DNA from: JBLHGN01 sp047616325
GTDB taxonomy: Bacteria; Pseudomonadota; Gammaproteobacteria; Pseudomonadales; Cellvibrionaceae
Length of the DNA: 9,323 nucleotides
NCBI GenBank assembly: GCA_047616325.1
Contig: JBLHGN010000137.1
Location: 1-9,323 of the forward strand
Direction of reading: 5' to 3'
The translations under genes were made by a program, and so were the position numbers. Within the stretch, counting starts at the first letter, position 1. Every line of letters starts with the position of its first letter. Of the stretch, positions 1 to 5,503 are shown in pieces. Below the pieces are notes generated by a model. That model did no database searches. It had not been told where the DNA came from and saw nothing but the letters and a program-made list of their open reading frames with translations.

Positions 1-1620
1 AGAACAGCCCATATACACCTCGCTCTATTTGTTTGTGGTATTTGTTTTTTTGGCGATGTTATCGCGCAGGAAAGTGAGTATGTAAACGCGCCGTTAGAAT
101 TGGAGGCGAAAGGGGGTATTGGTTATCATTCATCAGTACCTGAAAACTCTGCACTTAAATATGACGACAATGCTAATACGCAGCGTGTCGCAAGTTCTGA
201 CGATCGCGTAGAGTTGGTAGATATAGATGCTCGTTTGCCTACTAGCGATAAGGGCTTGGCAGAGAACTCCGTTGATGGCGCGATTGTTGGAGTTGTCGAT
301 GGGTCAGTAGATGGCGCCATCGGTGGCCCCGTAAATACCTCAATAACAGGTTCCGTTGTCGCTAAGCAGTCTAAATCGGGCTTAACAGAAAAGCTAACTC
401 AAGAGCTTTCCGATAAGCCTGTACCTTCCACGGCCCAGCCGGCCCTGTTTATTTTAGGGAATGATGTGCCTGCAGGCACATCTGCACGTTTAGATTGGAC
501 GCCGGGGTCTTCTTTTATCGGCATAGCAACCCCTACTGCGGTTTTGGCTCTTAACGGTGTAAGAAAGGGCCCAACGCTGTGCATTACAGCCGCTGTCCAT
601 GGTGACGAGCTGAACGGTATAGAGGTGGTTAGGCGGCTAATGTACGACATTATGCCTTCAGAACTGTCGGGAGCGATAATTGGTGTGCCTATTGTGAATG
701 TGGAGGGTTTTCGTCGCTCTTCGCGGTATTTGCCCGACCGCAGAGATCTCAACCGATTTTTCCCTGGCAATCCCAAGGGCAGCTCGGCTTCTCGCATTGC
801 CCATTCTTTTTTTACTGAAGTAGTCTCTCACTGCGATATGTTAATCGATCTTCATACAGGTTCTTTTGGTCGAACCAACTTGCCGCAGCTTAGGGCGAAT
901 CTTATTGATCCGGCTGTGGCCAATTTAAGTAGAAAAATGGGCTCTATTGTTGTGCTTCAAAGTAAGGGTGCTGCTGGAAGTTTGCGGCGTGCGGCAACAG
1001 AGCGGGGGGTTCCCTCTGTCACGCTGGAGGCGGGAGCGCCACACGAATTGCAAAAAAAAGCGGTCGATCACAGCGTCAAAAGCATTGAGACAGCTATGGA
1101 TAATCTAGGCATGATAAATCGCAGGCGATTTTGGGAACGGGCGGTAGAGCCGGTTTACTATAAGTCGACTTGGGTGCGCGCAAGAGAGGGGGGGATTCTA
1201 TTTAGCAGTGTCTCCTTGGGCGCCAATGTGCATGCGGGCGACGTTCTCGGTGTAGTAACTGACCCCATCACCAATAGAAGTGTAAAAATACGGGCGCCTT
1301 TCGACGGAAGGATTATCGGTATGGCCCTGAACCAAGTGTTAAATCCAGGTTTTGCCGTGTTTCACATAGGATTAAAAGCTTCGGTTGAAGATGCAGCGCA
1401 AGATGTGACGCTGGACGAAGTGGCGGCTAAGGGAATGCCAGAGACCGGTGATGATGTTGCCCTTGGTGTGGATGTTAATGGTCGGGCAGATGCAGGTCAG
1501 CCCTTAACTCCGCTGGATGTCTCGGCGAGCTATTTAGATGGCGGTCAAATCGGTGAACAGCCGCAAGATACTCGCCTGTTAGAGGGGATAGATTTTACGC
1601 CGCTAGAGGATTCAGATTGA
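1..1620 (+). CDS. Secreted succinylglutamate desuccinylase/aspartoacylase-like zinc hydrolase (5' end cut by window)
   Basis: The reading frame is open from base 1, so the true start lies left of the window; the TTG at 100 is only the first start-like codon in view. The first ~22 visible residues form a hydrophobic stretch (HLALFVCGICFF) ending in VIA-QE, a good signal peptidase I site, so the enzyme is probably periplasmic or exported. The core has the zinc carboxypeptidase-like AstE/AspA signature: HGDE at 598-609 (zinc-binding His and Glu), the arginine-rich substrate motif RRDLNRFFPG at 739-768, DLHTG at 847-861 (third zinc ligand, His) and TLEAG near 1021 with the likely catalytic Glu at 1027-1029. 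A C-terminal beta-barrel-like region rich in Gly and Val (about 1180-1370) is typical of the family. The 539 visible residues greatly exceed the usual ~330-350; the excess is an acidic N-terminal linker and an acidic ~75-residue tail. Being secreted and without other ast genes nearby, it is unlikely to be true AstE of arginine catabolism. The family is clear, the substrate unknown. Confidence 0.88.
   Translation, partial: RTAHIHLALFVCGICFFGDVIAQESEYVNAPLELEAKGGIGYHSSVPENSALKYDDNANTQRVASSDDRVELVDIDARLPTSDKGLAENSVDGAIVGVVDGSVDGAIGGPVNTSITGSVVAKQSKSGLTEKLTQELSDKPVPSTAQPALFILGNDVPAGTSARLDWTPGSSFIGIATPTAVLALNGVRKGPTLCITAAVHGDELNGIEVVRRLMYDIMPSELSGAIIGVPIVNVEGFRRSSRYLPDRRDLNRFFPGNPKGSSASRIAHSFFTEVVSHCDMLIDLHTGSFGRTNLPQLRANLIDPAVANLSRKMGSIVVLQSKGAAGSLRRAATERGVPSVTLEAGAPHELQKKAVDHSVKSIETAMDNLGMINRRRFWERAVEPVYYKSTWVRAREGGILFSSVSLGANVHAGDVLGVVTDPITNRSVKIRAPFDGRIIGMALNQVLNPGFAVFHIGLKASVEDAAQDVTLDEVAAKGMPETGDDVALGVDVNGRADAGQPLTPLDVSASYLDGGQIGEQPQDTRLLEGIDFTPLEDSD
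268..321 (+). repeat. Short in-frame repeat in the linker of the secreted hydrolase
   Basis: The hexapeptide SVDGAI occurs twice, at 268-285 and 304-321, separated by VGVVDG, which is itself similar. The surrounding linker is low in complexity and rich in Gly, Val, Ser and Asp. This looks like a flexible spacer grown by small duplications, between the signal peptide and the catalytic domain. Confidence 0.6.
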
Positions 1621-1733
1621 TTTCGGGCGCGCGGAAAAGAACCTCGAGGTAAGTGAATCTAAGAGGTGGGGCGATTTAAGGTTTGTATCGAGTATTACGA
1701 AGACGCAAAGCTAGAAGGGAAGCTTCCGACCAC

Positions 1734-1762
1734 AAAAAACAGCAAATATTGTGCGTTCTGCT
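1734..1762 (-). terminator. Possible rho-independent terminator of rpsT
   Basis: Read on the minus strand, about 20 bases after the rpsT stop, AGCAGA pairs with TTTGCT (one G-U pair) around a 10-base loop and is followed by G and six Ts. The stem is short, so strength is uncertain. A second, wider pairing of CCGACC (minus strand of 1770-1775) with GGTCGG (minus strand of 1727-1732) encloses it. No comparable signal is seen for the convergent plus-strand hydrolase gene. Confidence 0.4.
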
Positions 1763-1781
1763 TTAATGCGGTCGGTGAGTC

Positions 1782-2051
1782 TTAGGCCGCAGCCAAAGCT
1801 TTAATTTTTGCGTTCAAGCGGCTTTTATGACGTGCGGCTTTGTTCTTGTGAAAAATGCCTTTGTCTGCGACGCGGTCTAAAATTGGAACGGCTGCATCGT
1901 AGGCTGCTTTTGCAGCTTCTGCGTTACCGGCCTCAATCGCCACATCTACTTTCTTAAGGTAGGTGCGAACCATAGAGCGAAGGCTGGTGTTGTGAATGCG
2001 AGCCTTATCGTTTTGACGAGCGCGTTTTCTTGCTTGAGGTGAATTTGCCAC
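1782..2051 (-). CDS. rpsT: 30S ribosomal protein S20
   Basis: The 89-residue, strongly basic protein begins MANSPQARKRARQNDKAR and ends in a Lys/Ala-rich helix (NAKIKALAAA), the standard S20 pattern and length. S20 is a primary 16S rRNA-binding protein of the small subunit, folded as a helical bundle. The start codon is GTG (2049-2051 on the minus strand), preceded by AGGAG with about 7 bases of spacing, so initiation is well supported despite the non-ATG codon. In E. coli rpsT begins with UUG and that weak start takes part in autogenous control; a similar role for GTG here is inference. The gene has its own strong promoter and a ~77-base leader with a GC-rich hairpin. It converges on the secreted hydrolase and follows the sensor kinase gene; murJ and ribF-ileS, common neighbours of rpsT, are not in view. 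Confidence 0.98.
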   Translation of the reverse strand: MANSPQARKRARQNDKARIHNTSLRSMVRTYLKKVDVAIEAGNAEAAKAAYDAAVPILDRVADKGIFHKNKAARHKSRLNAKIKALAAA

Positions 2052-2057
2052 CGTGGT

Positions 2058-2063
2058 GCTCCT
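2058..2063 (-). promoter_or_regulatory. Ribosome binding site deciding the GTG start of rpsT
   Basis: AGGAGC on the minus strand is a near-perfect Shine-Dalgarno sequence about 7 bases before the GTG. It fixes GTG as the start, since the S20 N terminus (MANSPQ) begins exactly there. Confidence 0.85.
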
Positions 2064-2106
2064 ATAACGTAAATTCTGAATTAGTTGGGTTTTTGCTTGT
2101 AATTAG

Positions 2107-2121
2107 TGCCCCATTGGGGCA
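2107..2121 (-). other. GC-rich hairpin in the rpsT leader
   Basis: TGCCCC and GGGGCA form a perfect 6-bp stem with a 3-base loop, within the predicted 5' untranslated region of rpsT and about 55 bases before the start codon. No T-run follows in either direction, so it does not look like a terminator. It could be a structural element of the leader, stabilising the mRNA or binding S20, but that is conjecture. Confidence 0.5.
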
Positions 2122-2135
2122 AATCAGGACGCCGT

Positions 2136-2163
2136 ATTATCCGTGTTTGATAGTTAATGTCAA
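2136..2163 (-). promoter_or_regulatory. Strong sigma-70 promoter for rpsT
   Basis: On the minus strand a perfect TTGACA -35 box (2158-2163) is followed after 16 bases by GATAAT (2136-2141), an 11-of-12 match to consensus. Transcription should begin near 2128-2130, giving a leader of about 77 bases. The bases just after the -10 (ACGGCG) are GC-rich, the kind of discriminator found at promoters under ppGpp (stringent) control, as expected for a ribosomal protein gene. Confidence 0.8.
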
Positions 2164-2200
2164 GTCAAAGTGTGGAACCGCAGTCAGCTTTGTTGCGGGT

Positions 2201-2214
2201 CTAGCGATTGCTAG
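2201..2214. repeat. Small inverted repeat after the sensor kinase gene
   Basis: CTAGC and GCTAG form a perfect 5-bp stem with a GATT loop, 9 bases past the kinase stop codon. No T-tract follows on the minus strand, so it is at best a weak terminator; read-through from the kinase gene into rpsT is possible. Confidence 0.35.
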
Positions 2215-2222
2215 TTAAATGC

Positions 2223-4322
2223 TTATTTGGAAAGTCTGGCCGGCAGGCGAACTTCGAATATAACGCCGCTATCGTCCGGCACGTTGTATCCCTGAACTTC
2301 TCCGCGATGAAAGTCGGCAATAAGTCGTACGATATAAAGCCCCAAGCCCAGGTTATGGCCTCGGTTGTCGGGGGTGGATTGGTCGCGTATAGATACCATC
2401 GAATCAAATAGTTGACCGTGCATATGGCTGGGCAGGGGCGGCCCCTCATTGCGCACGGTAAAGATAATATCTTCGCCCTGGTGATAGAGTCCCAATTCAA
2501 TCAGGCCGTCCTGCGGGCAAAAGTCGGCGGCGTTGTCCACCAGTTTATCAAACAGTTGCACCAGGAGTTCGCCCGCCGCGTGCATGCTCAAGTGTTGTTT
2601 TTTACCGCGAATATTGAGTTTAAACGTGACATGGGGGTACACATCGGTGTACGCCTCTTTGAGGCTGGCGAGCATTTCGTCGCAGAGAATACGCTCGAGT
2701 TCGGCGGCGCTAATGGCTTGTTCTACCCGGCTGGCGGCGCTCATGCTGTTTAGTATGTTGGAGAGCCGGCTTGCCCCCTCTCTCGCTCTGTCGGCATAGG
2801 TTCTTGCTTTGCTACCCAGCTTTTCATGCTCTAGGTTGTCCAATGAGGATTTTACTATGGCCAGCGGAGTTCTCAGCTCGTGCGAGAGTTTGCTGGAAAG
2901 TGTGCGCAGGTAGTTGGTGTACTCTCGCAAGCGTGCTAGCAGCTGGGCGTAACTGCGGGAGAGTTCGCCAATTTCGTCGGTGCTATCGGATACCGGGAAG
3001 TTTTCCGAGAGCTTGCCGCTGTCGCTAATGGCGTGGGCGGCCGCAGTGCTGAGGGTGCGAATGCGCAGTGACAGCCAGGTAGCATAGATGACTAGGCATA
3101 GCGCGGCTATGGTGGAGACCAAAAACGAGTATGCAATTAGGCGGTTAAATGCACTGTTGGTTAAGTTGGATAGGGAATCGGCGCTCTGCTCCAATATCAC
3201 CGCGCCAATCACTTCTTGGGATGCCAGTAGGCGTATTGGCAAGCTGGCTCTGGCTATCAGCTGGTTGCCGTTTTGATACCATCCAGACGCGCCCTGTCCT
3301 CTTAGGGCCGAAATGACCTCTGCGACTTTGTAAGTGCCATTTTCGGCAAGTGTCTCCATTGCTGGGTAGTGTTTGTCGCCAAGGGCGAGACGGTATATCC
3401 ATTCCAGTAAGCCGTGCTGTCTATCGCTATTGGATACCGTGTGCACCTTGCCAGACGCCGCAACCAAATAGGCACTGTTGGAGCTTATGTTTAAGCGCAA
3501 GCTGTTGGAAGAGAAGATTTCCAGTTCCCTTGAAAGCTCCGGTGATATTGTTATCAGCGGCGCTATAGTGAGCGAGGTGCTGTCGGTAACTTGCTTGTGG
3601 GTCTCGCTGCGAATGCTATTGACGTTGCTATTTTTCTGGCTGGCCAGGGTTTTGGGGCTCAGGGCGCTAATGCGTAAGCCGGCGCTAGCCCAAGCAAAAG
3701 GGATGCTAAATTCAAGCTGATACCCGTTGGGATTTTCCAGCCAGAACCCCTTAATGCGGTATTCTGCCGTTTTATCGCTGATGGTGTGTTCTGGATTTAC
3801 TCTAACAGCTTTTATTTCTCCCGGTGCGCCGGCAAATATGTGAATGGGTGGCTGCCCGCTGTGCTCTTGAAGTTCGAGCGCTATATAGTCGGAATTTGTG
3901 AGGCTGTTCTCGACGGGGTTGAAGTAGCGTATCGACGTAGTTTCAACGGCTAAAAAAATCGTTAGTACGTCTTCGTATTTGCCCAATAAGGCGCTGTACG
4001 ATAATGAGCCTGGAGGTTGGTAAATCTGTGGCGCGTAGTCTTTGCTAATCCATTCGTCTATGTAGCCGTCTACCACTATGCCGGAACGCAAGGAGTGAGC
4101 GTAGTAGCTCATGTGGGGTTTGTCCGTTGAAAAGCGTGAAATGTTAGCTGTGATGGTGGGGTCGCTGCCCAGTCTTAGACTTACGGCTCTGGCCGTGGCT
4201 TCCAGTACGTCGGTTTGCCCTTTGCGAAGTGTGGTCTCCATTTCTTTGATGTATTGGCAGCCCACCCAAGGAAGGACGAGCGTTATCAAACTTAGAAAAA
4301 AAAGTTGCTTGCGAAGGCGCAT
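2223..4322 (-). CDS. pdsS: PdsS-like membrane sensor histidine kinase with CBM9-like periplasmic domain
   Basis: This 699-residue protein is a membrane sensor kinase. TM1 is at about 7-22, a periplasmic region at about 23-394 and TM2 at about 395-417. A HAMP-like linker follows (418-470), then HisKA with the phospho-accepting His481 in LSHELRTPL, and an ATPase domain with N-box Asn597 (LVDNAAD), NEGP at 625-628 and the glycine box GHNLGLGL at 655-662. From memory, the N terminus (LPWVGCQYIKEME), length and layout match PdsS, the histidine kinase of the proteobacterial dedicated sortase system. The periplasmic part has DGYIDEW at 85-91 and YQLEFSIPFAW at 201-211, hallmarks of a CBM9-type beta-sandwich. 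It follows the response regulator gene by 41 bases in the same direction, so the two form a phosphorelay pair. The ATG is not preceded by a clear Shine-Dalgarno. Kinase function is certain, PdsS identity likely, ligand unknown. Confidence 0.9.
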   Translation of the reverse strand: MRLRKQLFFLSLITLVLPWVGCQYIKEMETTLRKGQTDVLEATARAVSLRLGSDPTITANISRFSTDKPHMSYYAHSLRSGIVVDGYIDEWISKDYAPQIYQPPGSLSYSALLGKYEDVLTIFLAVETTSIRYFNPVENSLTNSDYIALELQEHSGQPPIHIFAGAPGEIKAVRVNPEHTISDKTAEYRIKGFWLENPNGYQLEFSIPFAWASAGLRISALSPKTLASQKNSNVNSIRSETHKQVTDSTSLTIAPLITISPELSRELEIFSSNSLRLNISSNSAYLVAASGKVHTVSNSDRQHGLLEWIYRLALGDKHYPAMETLAENGTYKVAEVISALRGQGASGWYQNGNQLIARASLPIRLLASQEVIGAVILEQSADSLSNLTNSAFNRLIAYSFLVSTIAALCLVIYATWLSLRIRTLSTAAAHAISDSGKLSENFPVSDSTDEIGELSRSYAQLLARLREYTNYLRTLSSKLSHELRTPLAIVKSSLDNLEHEKLGSKARTYADRAREGASRLSNILNSMSAASRVEQAISAAELERILCDEMLASLKEAYTDVYPHVTFKLNIRGKKQHLSMHAAGELLVQLFDKLVDNAADFCPQDGLIELGLYHQGEDIIFTVRNEGPPLPSHMHGQLFDSMVSIRDQSTPDNRGHNLGLGLYIVRLIADFHRGEVQGYNVPDDSGVIFEVRLPARLSK
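3663..4091 (-). other. Predicted CBM9-like sensor domain of the histidine kinase
   Basis: Residues ~78-220 of the kinase read like a family-9 carbohydrate-binding beta-sandwich. The opening strand is VVDGYIDEW, a [I/V]DGxxDEW pattern. A middle strand region (LTIFLAVETTS, then SDYIALEL) follows, and a closing GYQLEFSIPF matches the usual GYxxExxIP strand. This is pattern recognition rather than a profile score. Whether it binds sugar or only keeps the fold cannot be told. Confidence 0.6.
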
Positions 4323-4363
4323 TTAGCTTTTTAAAACGACGTAGTTGACATGAGAGATGCCCA

Positions 4364-5071
4364 TTAATCGAGCACGGAGTTTTCTGTGAGCCAGCGGTAA
4401 CCCATGCCGTAGGCCGTTTGAATGCAGTCAAAGCTGGGATCGATTTCTTTAAATTTTTTGCGAATGCGTTTTATGTGAGATGTGATGGTGTTGTCGTCGA
4501 GTACAACATTGGCCGCATCCATTAATTGCTGGCGGTTTTTGACGTGGCCGGGGTGAAGGCCGAGCGAGTGCACTATCCAGAGCTCTGTCACGGTGAGATC
4601 CAAGCGTTTGTCCTGCCAGTGGGCGCTCATTCTGTCCATATTAACCCGCAAGTTTCCCCGTCTAATTTCTGTTTCGGCTGTCTGTGGATTTTGTAGGCTG
4701 TCGATTCTGCGAAAAAGGGCCGTGATACGAGCAAGCATATGCACTTGGCTGATGTCTTTGGTGAGGTAGTCGTCTGCACCAAGGCGCAAACCGGAAACCA
4801 CGTCAAATTCGCTGTCACGGGCGGTGAGAAAAATAATAGGCAGTTCCGGCGCGCGCGATCGGAGGTCGCGGCACAACACAAACCCTCCTTCAATATCATC
4901 GCCAAGGCCGATGTCTATAATTGCCAGGTCGGGTAAGCGCGTTGAAAACGCTTCTGTGGCTTCGGGACGCGAGCGATAGTGAGTGACCTTGTAGCCCTGA
5001 CGGCGCAGTGCGTCGCAGTAATTTTGGGCGATGGCTTCTTCGTCTTCAACGATTACAATGTGTCGCGGCAT
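4364..5071 (-). CDS. pdsR: PdsR-like OmpR-family response regulator
   Basis: This 235-residue protein is a two-domain transcription factor. The receiver domain (1-120) has the acidic pocket E9-D10, the phospho-acceptor Asp53 (IIDIGLGD), Thr83 and Lys105 (YLTKD), all intact. A winged-helix DNA-binding domain (~135-228) has the recognition-helix segment NTITSHIKRIRKKF and ends in YGMGYRW, the OmpR/PhoB signature. From memory, the sequence, including GLGDDIEGGF and QQLMDAANVV, is close to the response regulator of the proteobacterial dedicated sortase system, which sits beside its kinase as here. It is the first gene of the pair and probably drives both. The start ATG (5069-5071) has only a weak A/G-rich upstream signal. 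A palindrome ~42-52 bases upstream is a candidate autoregulatory site. Sortase and target genes are absent from the window, so its targets here are unknown. Confidence 0.9.
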   Translation of the reverse strand: MPRHIVIVEDEEAIAQNYCDALRRQGYKVTHYRSRPEATEAFSTRLPDLAIIDIGLGDDIEGGFVLCRDLRSRAPELPIIFLTARDSEFDVVSGLRLGADDYLTKDISQVHMLARITALFRRIDSLQNPQTAETEIRRGNLRVNMDRMSAHWQDKRLDLTVTELWIVHSLGLHPGHVKNRQQLMDAANVVLDDNTITSHIKRIRKKFKEIDPSFDCIQTAYGMGYRWLTENSVLD

Positions 5072-5097
5072 AGTGAATAACTTTTGATTGGCTGATT

Positions 5098-5130
5098 ATT
5101 GTGGAAATTATTCTATCAGATAGTCACAAT
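5098..5130. promoter_or_regulatory. Nested inverted repeat upstream of the response regulator gene
   Basis: An inner palindrome CTATC-A-GATAG (5113-5123) is enclosed by ATTGTG (5098-5103) and CACAAT (5125-5130). It lies 27-59 bases before the response regulator start, where an operator for autoregulation would be expected. The arms are asymmetrically placed, so only the inner palindrome may matter. The role is inferred from position. Confidence 0.35.
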
Positions 5131-5344
5131 GTGGTTTTATGTTTCCGTTTAAAGCACTATTTATTGAGCTTCTCAGATGCATTGCCTTACGTTGTGACGT
5201 GTTTAAGATGTTTTGTTGAGGCACATGCACTTTACTAAAACGCAATGTTTCTCGGCTTTTCTCTGCATTTCGCTATGTGTCGAGTAAAAAAATCAGGCAA
5301 TAAATATTAGTGTTAAGTGCGAGAACGAAGAGCGAGTGGCCGAT

Positions 5345-5361
5345 CTTTCGGTGCTTTCGGT
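5345..5361. repeat. Direct repeat CTTTCGGT x2
   Basis: CTTTCGGT occurs at 5345-5352 and 5354-5361, one base apart (9-base period), in the region upstream of glk. It is short and could be chance or a tandem half-site. Confidence 0.3.
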
Positions 5362-5391
5362 AAATACAAACTAAATAACAGGGTAATCGGT

Positions 5392-5415
5392 AACTTAAGC
5401 CAGCAGAAACTTAAG
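5392..5415. repeat. Direct repeat AACTTAAG x2
   Basis: AACTTAAG occurs at 5392-5399 and 5408-5415, with starts 16 bases apart, about 90-110 bases upstream of the glk start. Each copy contains the palindrome CTTAAG. No transcription factor was recognised. Confidence 0.3.
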
Positions 5416-5426
5416 GGTGCGTAATA

Positions 5427-5444
5427 CGATATAGGTTCGATATA
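5427..5444. promoter_or_regulatory. Tandem CGATATA repeat with 11-base spacing upstream of glk
   Basis: CGATATA occurs at 5427-5433 and 5438-5444, exactly one helical turn (11 bases) apart and 60-77 bases before the glk start. OmpR/PhoB-family regulators typically bind direct repeats with 10-11 base spacing, and such a regulator is encoded divergently next door. The link to that regulator is a guess. Confidence 0.3.
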
Positions 5445-5503
5445 TAAGTTCAATCTATGCGTGCTACAAAAATTGCTGACAGCCTGCAGTAAAGGGTTTA
5501 CAC

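Larger units (their letters stand above)
5072..5503. other. Divergent intergenic region between the response regulator and glk
   Basis: These 432 bases separate two divergently transcribed genes and must hold promoters for both, but I could not assign a convincing sigma-70 pair to either. The region is AT-rich and contains a nested inverted repeat near the regulator and three sets of short direct repeats near glk, listed separately. An 82-codon minus-strand frame at 5313-5561 overlaps the glk start, has unconvincing composition and is not taken as a gene. No tRNA-like or other RNA gene was recognised. Confidence 0.6.

Noticed and set aside
100..102. TTG as the start codon of the secreted hydrolase
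   Set aside because: The frame remains open to base 1 and encodes a signal peptide upstream of this codon, so the true start is outside the window.
399..797. 132-codon minus-strand frame
   Set aside because: Antisense to the catalytic core of the secreted hydrolase, whose motifs are intact in the plus frame.
1718..1727. 10-bp perfect palindrome GGAAGCTTCC
   Set aside because: It has no loop and no T-tract, so it is not a terminator, and with no promoter nearby there is no reason to call it an operator.
2030..2218. 62-codon plus-strand frame between rpsT and the kinase gene
   Set aside because: It runs antisense through the rpsT start, leader and promoter, which are well supported.
2412..2753. 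113-codon plus-strand frame
   Set aside because: Antisense to the ATPase domain of the histidine kinase; no independent support.
5125..5133. CACAATGTG as a CRP-like site
   Set aside because: The half-sites are in the wrong order and spacing for a TGTGA-N6-TCACA site.
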